Shown one piece after another: positions 32,576 to 40,905 of a stretch of 50,548 nucleotides of DNA. The DNA comes from Deltaproteobacteria bacterium (GTDB lineage: Bacteria; Desulfobacterota; Syntrophobacteria; Syntrophobacterales; Syntrophobacteraceae). Numbering within the stretch: position 1 is the stretch's first letter; each line of letters begins with the position of its first letter. Location of the stretch: assembly GCA_021813685.1 (NCBI GenBank), contig JAKAJS010000102.1:26734-77281 (forward strand), read 5' to 3'. The notes beneath the pieces were generated by a model, which was not told the DNA's origin, ran no database searches, and was given only the letters and a program-made list of their open reading frames with translations. A program made the position numbers and the translations under genes.

Positions 32576-33196
32576 CTAACCGGGACGCTCGACCTTCTGG
32601 CGAAGCATTACGAGCAGGGACTCAAATGACTGGCTGGCCAGAATGGAAGTTATCTGAGCCCGGTAGTTGTCATCATAGCTTACCCCCTGAACGACTACGT
32701 CGTATACTTTCCAGTATCCCCCTTCCTTGTACATCCTGTAGTTGATGGGAATGTTGCCGCCCTCGGTCAGAAAATGCGTCTTGACGACCGCCAGGTCGCC
32801 ATTGACCTGTTGGGAGTCGTAGGTGATCGGTTGATTGTGATAATGCTGCATCCGGTCCAGGTAAGTATTGAAAAGAAGCTTTTTGAAAAGGGAAGCAAAT
32901 TCCTGCCTGTTCCGGGGGGAGAGCTGGTTCCAGGTAGTGCCCATGGACCTTTCGGCCATTTGGCCGAAGTCGAAATAGGTGCTCACGACATTGAGAATCT
33001 CGCTCTCTCTTTGTCGCAGAGGGAGCCCTCGGCCGCTTCTTGACTGGCGCAGGATGGAGAGCACCTTGTCCGTACCGTTTTTTATGACTCCCATCGGGTT
33101 CGCATCTTCGGCCCGGGTCAGGCGTGGGAACACGAGCAGCGCCAAAAGGACCAGTAATCCCATGAAAAACCGATTGTTTTTCGAATCCGGCGACAT
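32576..33196 (-). CDS. mlaC: MlaC/Ttg2D family phospholipid-binding protein
   Basis: A 206-residue periplasmic protein with a signal peptide (FFMGLLVLLALLVFPRLTRA). MlaC motifs: YFDFGQMAERSMGTTWNQLS, RQEFASLFKKLLFNTYLDRM, YDSQQVNGDLAVVKTHF and the W-K-V-Y-D-V segment GGYWKVYDVVVQGVSYDDNY. Family members carry phospholipids across the periplasm. The start at 33196 has GGAGAACAG upstream. No mlaD/E/F genes are nearby; the next gene in line is an MMPL exporter, so the pair may form a lipid-handling unit like the MlaC-MMPL pairs seen in some envelope loci (inference). Confidence 0.88.
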   Translation of the reverse strand: MSPDSKNNRFFMGLLVLLALLVFPRLTRAEDANPMGVIKNGTDKVLSILRQSRSGRGLPLRQRESEILNVVSTYFDFGQMAERSMGTTWNQLSPRNRQEFASLFKKLLFNTYLDRMQHYHNQPITYDSQQVNGDLAVVKTHFLTEGGNIPINYRMYKEGGYWKVYDVVVQGVSYDDNYRAQITSILASQSFESLLVMLRQKVERPG

Positions 33197-33348
33197 TGTC
33201 TGTTCTCCAGTGGCCGAGACTTTCCCGGCCGTATTGTAGCGCTCTACATACAACTCAGCAGCAAGATAATCACTCTTCCGGGTAAAAGGAAAGAGCCCGG
33301 GGTTCTTTGAGGGGGTCTTAGCTTGTGGGCAGGGCGCCTGCGGTGTTT

Positions 33349-36210
33349 TCACTCGCAGGCGTAGGCGGGCAAACCGATGATGAATTTCGAACCTTCCCCG
33401 GGCACGCTCTCGGCCGTTATGCGCCAGCCATGCCGCTCAATAATTTTTTTGCAGATGGCAAGGCCCATGCCTGTTCCGGCATAGCGGCTCTCTTTTCCAT
33501 GAAGCCTTTGGAAGGGGGCAAAAATCTTATCGATATACCGGTTTTCGAAACCGATGCCGTTGTCTTTCACTATGATTTCGAGTTTGCCGTCGTCCCGGAC
33601 GGCCTCAATCTCTATGAGAGGCTGCTTCTGCTCCCTGTAAAACTTGAGTGCGTTTCCAATGAGATTTTGGAAAACCTGCCTCATCTGGACAGGATCGGCT
33701 TTGACAATCGGCAGGGTTGCACTCCGCACTTCGGCGCCGACCATTTCTATCCTGATCTCCAGATCGGAGAGAACCTCGCTCACAATTTCGTTTAGATCGA
33801 TCCTGGTGAAGGGGTTGGCTTGCGTGGTCACCCGCGAGTATTCCAGGAGCCCGGTGAGAAGCGATTGCATGCGCCGGGTCGCAGCAAGCATACGGTCGAG
33901 ATATTCATTTCCTGTCTCTCCCAGGGCGGCTTCGGATCTCTTTTTGAGCATGTCGCCAAAGGAGATGACCTTCCGCAGCGGCTCCTGCAGATCGTGTGAG
34001 GCAATCGAAGCAAAGTCCTGGAGCGCCTGGTTGCTCTGTCTGAGCTTTTCCATGGTCGCATTGAGTTCGGCCTCCGCTCGCCTCCGATCCGTAATGTCTA
34101 TGTCCATCTCCAAAATCATCGGGGACCCGTCGACGTCGGTAAACGGGAAATCCCAGGCATCGATCACGCTGCCGTCGGGCGCAGTTAGCTCCCAGTGGTG
34201 AGGCGCTCCGGTTTGGAGCACGGTGTAGGTTTGGCAAAAATCGCACGGTTCCGATTTTCCGAAGCGGTATTCATAACAATGCCTGCTTCGAGAAACGCCG
34301 AATTTTTCGCGAAAACTACGGTTGGCAAAGGCGACATGATAATCGGATGTGAGCAGGCAGATCATCGCGGGCAGGGTTTCCAGAACATCGAACAGGCGCT
34401 TTCGTTCGGTCTGCACCACTTGATTGGCTTTTCTCAGTTCCGCGGTGCGCTCTTGGACGCGCAAGTCCAACTCATCGTGGGATGTGCGGATTTCTTCCTC
34501 CATCCGCCTGCGTTCCGTGATATCGGTATTGGTCCCGCACCATTGAACCACGTTCCCGTTGACATCCCGCACCGGCTCGACGCGGGTCAGAAACTGGCGA
34601 AAGTCTCCATCGGCTCCGCGCAGCGGGAAGACCATATCGAAGGGCTTTCCGGTGGCCAGGGATTCTTTCCAGCGGGCAATGACCTCGGGCAGAACGGAAG
34701 GGTCATGGATGCTTCGCCATCCCCAGCCCTCCACCTGCTCGGGGCTCGCGCCCGTGTATTCGTACCAGCGGCGGTTGTACCAGACAATGGATCCATCCGC
34801 ATCGGCAATCCAGGCCAGTTGCGGAATGGAGTCGGCCAGCACTCGGAAGCGCTCCTCGCTCTCGCGCATGGTCTCTTCGCTTCTCGATCTGGCAAGGGCT
34901 ACGGCAAGGTAGCCCGCGAGCCTCTCCCACTGTGCGATAAGCTCGGGGGAAAACATTCCCTCGCGCCTGTCGTTCAACTGCAGGATGCCGAAGCGCTCCG
35001 ACCCGATGTTAAGGGGTATCAGGGCAACCGATTCATACCCGGCAGCATTGCACTGATGACGGGCATCAGCTACGGTGCCAAGTAGTCCTGTCGTACAATT
35101 TGTCCAAAAGCTTCCACCCGCAGAAAAAAAAGGGCTCGACGGATCGATCCGTTCCAGGATGACCCTTCCGCACATGCACTCAAGAAAAGGATATCCCGCG
35201 CCGTTTCGAACCACAGTGCCCGAAGAATCCCTCGTGCACAGGCTGTTTTCCCTGCGGACAAACTCCTCGGGAAAACCCAGCGCTTCGGCATAGGGGAAGT
35301 CCTCCCCCTGCTTCAACCGTATGGCTGCGGCCTCACAGCCCGACTGGTTGCGAAAAAAGGCGGCGGAAGCCCTCGCGAGCTCGACCGTCCCCGGGTTGTC
35401 GTTAATGATCTTGAGCAGTTCTATCGTGACATCACGCTCGCGCTCCATACGCTTTCGCCCGGAAATGTCCCGCGCAATCGTCGAGGCCGCGGCGATGTTT
35501 CCCCAGCTGTCCCGTATCGGATATACGGAAAGGGAGACATCGAGAAGTTCTCCACTTTTTTTCCTGCAGACGGCTTCAAGGTTCTCAACGACCTCCGCGC
35601 ACCGAATCTTCTCCAGAATATCGGGAACTTGAGGCGCAGCCTCGGCAGGAAACAGCATGGAGACCGGCTGGGAGAGAATCTCTGCGGCGCCATACCCGAA
35701 GATGGTCTCTGCGGCGCGGTTCCACGAGACGATTTTCCCCTCCAAAGTCTTGCCGATAACGGCGTCGTTTGAAAATTCCAGGATCGCGGCCAGCCGGGCC
35801 GCGTTTTCCTCGGCCCGCTCGCGTTCGGCGAGAAACCTCGAGCGTCCCTCCGCCCTTTCTGCGCGCACCTGTGCGCGAAAGGCCGCCTCAGCGAGCCAGG
35901 AAATCAAAGCGCCGGCAGCGAGGAAAACGAGTATGCCAATGAGGTCGGGGGTATTCTTGGTCGCAAAGCGGCCGACGGGCTCGGCCCAGAAATAGTCGGC
36001 AAGGGCGGCCGAGACCACAGCGGCCAATAGTCCCGGGAGAAAGCCCCCATAGAGAGCGGCCAGCGTCACGGCGGGAAAGAAGGTAATAAAGGCGGCGCGC
36101 AGTCCCAGTACCCCGAGAAACTGCCACCGGATAAGGGCGGCAAAAACAGCGAGCAAGACGGCCGCAACACAGCGCAGCCAGAAAGGACGGTTGCGTCGAT
36201 CCCAGACCAT
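33349..36210 (-). CDS. DUF4118/PAS/GAF sensor histidine kinase, HisKA type
   Basis: A 953-residue sensor kinase. Layout: DUF4118-like membrane module (1-110); PAS (140-255); GAF (265-440, Cys-rich, with CTRD and ECMCGRV); PAS (450-575); coiled coil; PAS with a cysteine motif HCYEYRFGKSEPCDFC (around 655-670); HisKA with His739 in ASHDLQEPLRKV; HATPase with NLIGNALKF, DNGIGFE and GTGMGLAICKKI. Its membrane module is clearly related to that of the kinase at 5925, but the catalytic core is of a different class. Start at 36210 with AAGGAAAA upstream. It is divergent from the NarL-type regulator at 36476, whose usual partners are HisKA_3 kinases. Confidence 0.9.
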   Translation of the reverse strand: MVWDRRNRPFWLRCVAAVLLAVFAALIRWQFLGVLGLRAAFITFFPAVTLAALYGGFLPGLLAAVVSAALADYFWAEPVGRFATKNTPDLIGILVFLAAGALISWLAEAAFRAQVRAERAEGRSRFLAERERAEENAARLAAILEFSNDAVIGKTLEGKIVSWNRAAETIFGYGAAEILSQPVSMLFPAEAAPQVPDILEKIRCAEVVENLEAVCRKKSGELLDVSLSVYPIRDSWGNIAAASTIARDISGRKRMERERDVTIELLKIINDNPGTVELARASAAFFRNQSGCEAAAIRLKQGEDFPYAEALGFPEEFVRRENSLCTRDSSGTVVRNGAGYPFLECMCGRVILERIDPSSPFFSAGGSFWTNCTTGLLGTVADARHQCNAAGYESVALIPLNIGSERFGILQLNDRREGMFSPELIAQWERLAGYLAVALARSRSEETMRESEERFRVLADSIPQLAWIADADGSIVWYNRRWYEYTGASPEQVEGWGWRSIHDPSVLPEVIARWKESLATGKPFDMVFPLRGADGDFRQFLTRVEPVRDVNGNVVQWCGTNTDITERRRMEEEIRTSHDELDLRVQERTAELRKANQVVQTERKRLFDVLETLPAMICLLTSDYHVAFANRSFREKFGVSRSRHCYEYRFGKSEPCDFCQTYTVLQTGAPHHWELTAPDGSVIDAWDFPFTDVDGSPMILEMDIDITDRRRAEAELNATMEKLRQSNQALQDFASIASHDLQEPLRKVISFGDMLKKRSEAALGETGNEYLDRMLAATRRMQSLLTGLLEYSRVTTQANPFTRIDLNEIVSEVLSDLEIRIEMVGAEVRSATLPIVKADPVQMRQVFQNLIGNALKFYREQKQPLIEIEAVRDDGKLEIIVKDNGIGFENRYIDKIFAPFQRLHGKESRYAGTGMGLAICKKIIERHGWRITAESVPGEGSKFIIGLPAYACE

Positions 36211-36475
36211 GGGGTTTTCCTTAAGAGTCACACAGGGAAAATAGAAAGAAAAAGGGAAAAAGTAAAAAGGAAAAATGAGATGAGGAAAATTTCCGGTGGC
36301 TTTCGGGTGTTAGAAAGGAGCTTCAGGAACTACTTTACTAGGAGATCGATTTCCCTTTCGCTCCCGGGGAGACGGGGGCGGACCGATTTTTTGGCATTTT
36401 TGTTGCAAACATAGGTTCCAGACCACTCCCGCCAAGAGGCCTCGACGGGTCCCGGGCAAAAGAGGGGAACCAACC

Positions 36476-37153
36476 ATGCAGGAGACCATCAGGATCGTTG
36501 TCGCCGAGGACCACCCCATCCTTCGGGAAGGGCTCAAGATGCTTTTGTCCACCAACCCCTCGCTCAAGGTGGTTGGCGAGGCCCAGCATGGCCTGGAGGC
36601 GGTGCAGTCCGTCAAGTCGCTACAGCCCGATCTGATTCTCATGGACCTTTCCATGCCGGTGCTCGACGGCGTGGGGGCAATCAAGAAAATAAAGAAGATC
36701 AACCCCTCGATAAAAATCCTTGTGCTGACGGTTCACAAGACCGAAGAGCACATCGTAAATGCCCTTGCCAGCGGCGCCGACGGCTATGTCTTAAAGGACG
36801 CCACGCGCAGCGAACTGATGCTGGCCATACAGGACGTTTTTGCCGGCCGCGGCTACATAAGCCCGGCTATCCCGCAGAAGGTGGTCGAAGGCTATCCGGA
36901 AGGCAAAAGCCTCCAATCCTATACGCCCCTGGAGGGTCTTACCGCGCGCGAGCGCGAAGTTCTCAAAATGATCGCCAAAGGACACAAAAACAAGGAAATT
37001 GCCGATTCCCTCGCCATAAGCATCAAAACGGTGGAAAAGCATCGTGCCAACCTGATGAAGAAACTCGACCTGCACAGCGCTTCCTCGATTACGGTCTTCG
37101 CCATGGAAAAAGGGCTGACGCGCGAGAGCGACAGTGCCGAAGAAAGCCCCTGA
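36476..37153 (+). CDS. NarL/FixJ-family response regulator
   Basis: A 225-residue regulator. The receiver domain (1-120) has acidic pair Glu11-Asp12, phospho-acceptor Asp57 in LILMDLSMP, Thr (VLTVHK) and Lys (VLKDAT). The LuxR-type HTH is at about 150-215: LTAREREVLKMIAKGHKNKE and IKTVEKHRANLMKKL. It binds DNA when phosphorylated. GAGGGG precedes the start. Its closest kinase is divergent and of HisKA type; the HisKA_3 kinase at 5925 is a better biochemical match. A six-base-pair hairpin (GTCCCG/CGGGAC, 37158-37174) follows the stop, and T6 occurs 17 bases later. Confidence 0.9.
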   Translation: MQETIRIVVAEDHPILREGLKMLLSTNPSLKVVGEAQHGLEAVQSVKSLQPDLILMDLSMPVLDGVGAIKKIKKINPSIKILVLTVHKTEEHIVNALASGADGYVLKDATRSELMLAIQDVFAGRGYISPAIPQKVVEGYPEGKSLQSYTPLEGLTAREREVLKMIAKGHKNKEIADSLAISIKTVEKHRANLMKKLDLHSASSITVFAMEKGLTRESDSAEESP

Positions 37154-37305
37154 CGGAGTCCCGGATTGCGGGACCCGAAGCAGCCGCAGTTTTTTCCCCT
37201 CGCTTCGAACTTAAAAAATGCTTGCAACTCTATGGGAAAATGTGATTTTGTCCACTAACTCGTATCCATCCGGAAACCCGACCTAAGGCGCGGCTGGACC
37301 GGATC

Positions 37306-37324
37306 CCCCCTTTTTCAAAGGGGG
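37306..37324. repeat. Perfect short palindrome CCCCCTTT/AAAGGGGG
   Basis: Eight-base arms (37306-37313 and 37317-37324) around TTC. The sequence with its flanks (GGATCC..., ...ACGTGGGTTC) has the look of a dispersed intergenic repeat known from many genomes; I see only this copy here. It lies in the leader region of the acyl-CoA synthetase gene. Confidence 0.45.
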
Positions 37325-37378
37325 ACGTGGGTTCTTACATCCAGATGTCCCAACACACGGTGAAGGGAGAAGGCCACC

Positions 37379-38995
37379 ATGACTCAGATGCAAAACAATG
37401 TTTTTTTCGATGTCCTCACCCCGGTACTTTTTCTTGGCCGCAGCGCTTCGATCTACCCGGACAAAACCGCCGTCGTCTATGAGGACAAGCGGTATACCTA
37501 CCAGCAGTTCTACAACCGGGTAAACCGCCTGGCGAGCGCCCTTGGAAAGATCGGTGTGGCCAGGGGCGACAAGGTTGCCTTCATCTGCCCCAACACCCCC
37601 CCGATGCTGGAGGCGCACTATGCGGTGCCCATGATCGGTGCGGCGCTTGTAAGCGTAAACATCCGGCTCTCTTCCCGGGAGGTGGCCTATATAATCAATC
37701 ACTCGGATGCAAAAGTCCTGTTCGTGGACAACGAATTTGCAAATCTCGTCCAACCGGTGATGAGCCAGCTCGCCAATATCCAGACGGTGGTAAACATCTG
37801 CGATGCGAGCTCCGAGAGGCCGTTTGGGGGCATGGACTATGAAGAGTTTTTGCAGACCGGCTCCGAAGAGCCCATCGCAGCCGATGTGGACGACGAATAC
37901 CAGGTCGCCACGATCAACTACACGAGCGGCACGACGGGGCTGCCCAAGGGCGTCATGTACCACCATCGCGGAGCATACCTCAACGCCATCGGAGAGGCGG
38001 TCGAATTCAGCCTCACGTCGCAATCGACCTATCTGTGGACGCTCCCCATGTTCCATTGCAACGGATGGTGCTACACCTGGGCAGTCACCGCCATGGGGGC
38101 GACCCACGTGTGTCTTCGCAAGGTCGTTCCGGAGGAAATCTATCGCCTGATCGAACGGGAGAGCGTTTCCCACCTGTGCGCCGCACCCACCGTGTTGATC
38201 GGCATGGCCAACTATCCCGGGGCCAAAGAGGTGCGGTTCAAACGGCAGCTCCAGGTGATAACCGCCGGAGCCCCGCCCGCGCCCGCGGTAATCAGGAACA
38301 TGGAGGAACTGGGGGTAAACGTCACGCAGGTTTACGGCCTCACCGAAGTCTACGGCCCGCACAGCATCTGTGAGTGGCAGACGAAATGGGACGGCCTCTC
38401 AATCGAGGAAAAGGCGCAGATAAAGGCGCGCCAGGGCGTACCCTATGTCACCACCATGTACATGGATGTGTTCGACCCGGTAAGCATGAAACCGGTCCCG
38501 CGGGACGGAAAGACGGTGGGAGAAATCGTCATGCGGGGCAACAATGTCATGCTCGGCTACTACAAAGACCCCAAGGCAACCGCAGAGGCATTCGCAGGCG
38601 GGTGGTTTCACAGCGGAGACCTTGCCGTAATCCACCCGGACAACTACGTTCAGATCATGGACAGGAAGAAGGACATCATCATCAGCGGCGGGGAAAACAT
38701 TTCCACCGTCGAGGTGGAAAACGTCATTTTCCAGCATCCCGACGTCCTGGAAGTGGCCGTGGTGTCGACCCCGGACGACAAATGGGGCGAGGCGCCCAAG
38801 GCCTTTGTAGTGGTAAAGCCGGGAAGGACCGTTACGGAAAAGGACATCATAGACCACTGCAAGGAAAATCTCGCCCGCTTCAAGGCCCCCAAATCGGTGG
38901 AATTCGGGGAACTGCCCAAAACGGCCACCGGCAAGATCCAGAAGTTCAAGCTGCGTGACAAAGAGTGGGAAGGCCGGGAGCGAAAAGTTAACTGA
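37379..38995 (+). CDS. Acyl-CoA synthetase (AMP-forming)
   Basis: A 538-residue ANL-superfamily ligase. Motifs: P-loop YTSGTTGLPKGVMYHHRG at about residue 181, VYGLTEVYGP, GWFHSGDLAVIHPDNYVQIM, the hinge region DRKKDIIISGGENIST, and the catalytic C-terminal lysine in PKTATGKIQKFKLR near residue 518. It makes acyl-CoA from a carboxylate, ATP and CoA, via acyl-AMP. The length and YHHRGAYLNA segment are those of medium/long-chain or aromatic/unsaturated acid ligases of the FadD3/AlkK group; the exact acid is open. GGGAGAAGG precedes the ATG. A reverse-oriented hairpin element follows 16 bases after the stop. Confidence 0.88.
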   Translation: MTQMQNNVFFDVLTPVLFLGRSASIYPDKTAVVYEDKRYTYQQFYNRVNRLASALGKIGVARGDKVAFICPNTPPMLEAHYAVPMIGAALVSVNIRLSSREVAYIINHSDAKVLFVDNEFANLVQPVMSQLANIQTVVNICDASSERPFGGMDYEEFLQTGSEEPIAADVDDEYQVATINYTSGTTGLPKGVMYHHRGAYLNAIGEAVEFSLTSQSTYLWTLPMFHCNGWCYTWAVTAMGATHVCLRKVVPEEIYRLIERESVSHLCAAPTVLIGMANYPGAKEVRFKRQLQVITAGAPPAPAVIRNMEELGVNVTQVYGLTEVYGPHSICEWQTKWDGLSIEEKAQIKARQGVPYVTTMYMDVFDPVSMKPVPRDGKTVGEIVMRGNNVMLGYYKDPKATAEAFAGGWFHSGDLAVIHPDNYVQIMDRKKDIIISGGENISTVEVENVIFQHPDVLEVAVVSTPDDKWGEAPKAFVVVKPGRTVTEKDIIDHCKENLARFKAPKSVEFGELPKTATGKIQKFKLRDKEWEGRERKVN

Positions 38996-39010
38996 GCGGG
39001 AGGCGAAGGG

Positions 39011-39061
39011 AAAAGCGCGGGGGCTTTCGCCCCCTGCACCCCCACGCCGCTGCGCGGCTCA
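39011..39061 (-). repeat. Dispersed double-hairpin element, copy D (reverse orientation)
   Basis: Plus-strand hairpins GGGGGC (39019-39024)/GCCCCC (39029-39034) and GCCGC (39046-39050)/GCGGC (39054-39058). Nearly identical to copy C and the inverse complement of copy E, which lies 520 bases to the right. Confidence 0.8.
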
Positions 39062-39089
39062 GTTGGCGGCGTGCGGAAGCGGAGAGGGT

Positions 39090-39356
39090 ATGAGTGAAAA
39101 GCAAATAGAAGAAATTCGTCTGCGGATTTCAGACGAACTGAAAACGCTCCTGGAAAAAAGGCATATCCTCGAAGAAGATATCCGGCAGGTGATCGACTAT
39201 GCCGAGAGGAGCGGAGTGAGGCTTTTAAACCGTCAGAGCGGGCATCTGCTGGCTCATTTCAGGCCGGAAACCGTTACCTTCTGGGTTGAATACGGAGCCG
39301 AGGGCGGTGAATTTATCATCTACAATGCGTACAGCCACAGGATGGAAGTGATCTAA
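39090..39356 (+). CDS. Conserved-looking small protein, unknown
   Basis: An 88-residue protein. The N-terminal half is helical and charged (EEIRLRISDELKTLLEKRHI, EEDIRQVIDYAERSG). The C-terminal half looks like a small beta sheet (VRLLNRQSGHLLAHFRPETV, TFWVEYGAEGGEFIIYNAYS). No cysteines, no signal peptide. The ATG at 39090 follows GGAGAGGG. It is followed 24 bases later by a CxxC redox protein, and I recall such small genes occurring as partners of that family in Desulfovibrio-type genomes, but I cannot name the family. The two genes form a cassette between inverted repeat copies D and E. Confidence 0.65.
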   Translation: MSEKQIEEIRLRISDELKTLLEKRHILEEDIRQVIDYAERSGVRLLNRQSGHLLAHFRPETVTFWVEYGAEGGEFIIYNAYSHRMEVI

Positions 39357-39380
39357 ATCCCCGGGGAGAACCAAAAGGCC

Positions 39381-39569
39381 GTGGAAGACGACTGGATTTG
39401 CACGAAGTGCTCGCTTTCCCTCGAAGTGGGAAAGGTAAACATCGGTTACCTCGGGGAGTTTTTTCCCGTGGATCTGCCCAGGTGCCCCGGGTGCGGGCAA
39501 ACGCTCATAACCGCCGAACTCGCCATGGGGAAAATGGCCGAGGTGGAAAAGCTTCTGGAAGACAAGTAA
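39381..39569 (+). CDS. Small CxxC/CxxC redox or zinc-ribbon protein (DVU_1557-like)
   Basis: A 62-residue protein with two CxxC knuckles, ICTKCSLSL (Cys8, Cys11) and PRCPGCGQTL (Cys36, Cys39), and a C-terminal helix AELAMGKMAEVEKLLEDK. The whole pattern, including LGEFFPVDLPRCPGCG and the MAEVEKLLEDK end, resembles the small 'DVU_1557 family redox protein' of Desulfovibrio, which occurs beside an AMP-dependent CoA ligase. Here too a CoA ligase lies upstream. The family name is from memory. Starts with GTG; the best upstream match is GGGGAG at 39363-39368, rather distant. Confidence 0.65.
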   Translation: MEDDWICTKCSLSLEVGKVNIGYLGEFFPVDLPRCPGCGQTLITAELAMGKMAEVEKLLEDK

Positions 39570-39584
39570 TACGGATTTGCCAAA

Positions 39585-39634
39585 TGAGCCGCGTAGCGGC
39601 GTGGAGGTGCGGGGGCGAAAGCCCCCGCGCTTTT
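39585..39634 (+). repeat. Dispersed double-hairpin element, copy E (terminator)
   Basis: TGAGCCGCGTAGCGGC forms the first hairpin (GCCGC/GCGGC with a 3-base loop), then GCGGGGGC/GCCCCCGC at 39610-39628 and CGCTTTT. It starts 16 bases after the redox gene and fits a terminator for that gene. Confidence 0.8.
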
Positions 39635-39642
39635 GATGCCTT

Positions 39643-40281
39643 TTAAAACCTGGCCAGCCAGAAGCGTTTTCGAAAATCCTCCACCACCTCTTCGAGCGGC
39701 TTCGAGGCATCGAGGAGAATAAACCTCTCCGGCTCCTTCCGGGCGAGCGCGAGGTAGCCGCTGCGCACCTTGCGGTGAAAGGCTTCCTCTTCGAGTTCGA
39801 TCCTGTCCCGGTCCGTCCCTTCCCTTCCCCCAAGGCGGGACATGGCCAAAGCGACCTCACAGTCGAGAAGGATCGTTTTGTCGGGCCACAGCCCCCCGGT
39901 CGCCCAGCGCTGGATCATCTCGAGCCTCTCCGGATCGAAGCCGCGCCCGAATCCCTGGTAGGCAAAGGTAGCGTCGACAAACCGGTCGGCAAGGACCCAC
40001 TCGCCTCTTTCCAAGGCCGGCACGATGACCTGCCAGGTGAGCTGCGCCCGGCTCGCGCTGTAGAGCAGCACCTCGGTCCGGCCGGTCATATCCGAAGACG
40101 CCGGATCGAGCAGGATTTGGCGGATTTTCTCACCGATTGTCGTTCCGCCGGGCTCGCGCACTCTGACGTAGGGGATGCGCGCCTCCTTGAGCCAGTCGGC
40201 CAGCCGGTCCATGAGGGTGCTCTTGCCGCAGCCGTCGATCCCTTCGAAACTTACGAATTTTGCCTTTTGCGGATCATTCAT
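39643..40281 (-). CDS. tmk: Thymidylate kinase
   Basis: A 212-residue dTMP kinase: P-loop FEGIDGCGKST (residues 12-22), DR(Y/F) motif VLADRFVDATFAYQG, and the REPGGTTIGEKIR substrate motif. The LID region REGTDRDRIELEEEAFHRKV is present. It converts dTMP to dTDP. It follows dut by 11 bases and thyX by one gene, forming a dUTP to dUMP to dTMP to dTDP sequence in one operon. ATG at 40281 is preferred over a TTG two codons earlier; the ribosome binding site is poor, which fits translation coupled to dut. Confidence 0.93.
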   Translation of the reverse strand: MNDPQKAKFVSFEGIDGCGKSTLMDRLADWLKEARIPYVRVREPGGTTIGEKIRQILLDPASSDMTGRTEVLLYSASRAQLTWQVIVPALERGEWVLADRFVDATFAYQGFGRGFDPERLEMIQRWATGGLWPDKTILLDCEVALAMSRLGGREGTDRDRIELEEEAFHRKVRSGYLALARKEPERFILLDASKPLEEVVEDFRKRFWLARF

Positions 40282-40292
40282 GGACAAAGGCT

Positions 40293-40880
40293 CTATATCC
40301 GGATGGAACGGTTGTCATCTTCGGTTTTAGTGTCCTCATTGTAATTGTTGCTCTGCCGTTCGAAGTTGATCCTGTTTTTGGCGATATAGATTTTTTTCAG
40401 TTCCTGGAAATCGAGGGCGAAAACGGCGCAGATGCGGGAAACCACATCCCACAGGTCCAAAATGGCGCTTTTGGCCCTCTCCGGTTTAAACCCTCCGCCC
40501 TTGGCCCACCATTTCCATTTGAGGCTGGACTGCAGATCGTCGAGGCCGAGAAAGGCGCGCAAAGCGCACGCCTCGAACGACTCCCCGTTGGCATCGAACC
40601 TAAACGGCGGGATCTCCCCGGGTTCTACGCCGACGATCTGGGAAAGGCTCACCAGGAAATGAAGCATATCGACGATTTCGACCTTGCCGTTCTGCGTCGA
40701 AAGACCATGGTCGCGAACTTCCCGGACGAGTTCTGCCAGTTCTGCGGAAAGCGCCTTGCGGTAGTTTTCGATCCAGACAAGCTTTTGTTCCGGATCGTTC
40801 ATTGTCGCCACAAAATCTTTCCCGGCATTTGCCAGCGTGTGGATATTGAGTTCCCATTGAAGAGAAAATATGTCCCGCAT
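40293..40880 (-). CDS. dut: Dimeric all-alpha dUTPase
   Basis: A 195-residue protein of the dimeric dUTPase/MazG-like superfamily (dUTPase_2): LQWELN at the N-terminus, WIENYRKALSAELAELVREV with the Glu-rich metal-binding helix, and VEIVDMLHFLVSLSQIVGVE with the second metal-binding E-x-x-D. It hydrolyses dUTP to dUMP and pyrophosphate and supplies ThyX. It is not the usual trimeric Dut. The start at 40880 gives the N-terminus expected for the family and has GGGGGG upstream; the longer frame runs into thyX. It is 25 bases from thyX and 11 bases from tmk. Confidence 0.82.
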   Translation of the reverse strand: MRDIFSLQWELNIHTLANAGKDFVATMNDPEQKLVWIENYRKALSAELAELVREVRDHGLSTQNGKVEIVDMLHFLVSLSQIVGVEPGEIPPFRFDANGESFEACALRAFLGLDDLQSSLKWKWWAKGGGFKPERAKSAILDLWDVVSRICAVFALDFQELKKIYIAKNRINFERQSNNYNEDTKTEDDNRSIRI

Positions 40881-40905
40881 CCCTTCGTGTTTCCCCCCGT
40901 TTGTA

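Noticed and set aside
37283..38362. 359-residue open frame antisense to the acyl-CoA synthetase gene
   Set aside because: It mirrors codon positions of a clear ANL ligase; no ribosome binding site and no family signature. Its Pro-rich end comes from the palindrome at 37306.
39226..39860. Minus-strand open frame extending from tmk across copy E and both small genes
   Set aside because: It overlaps three better-supported features, has no ribosome binding site and reads through a terminator hairpin.
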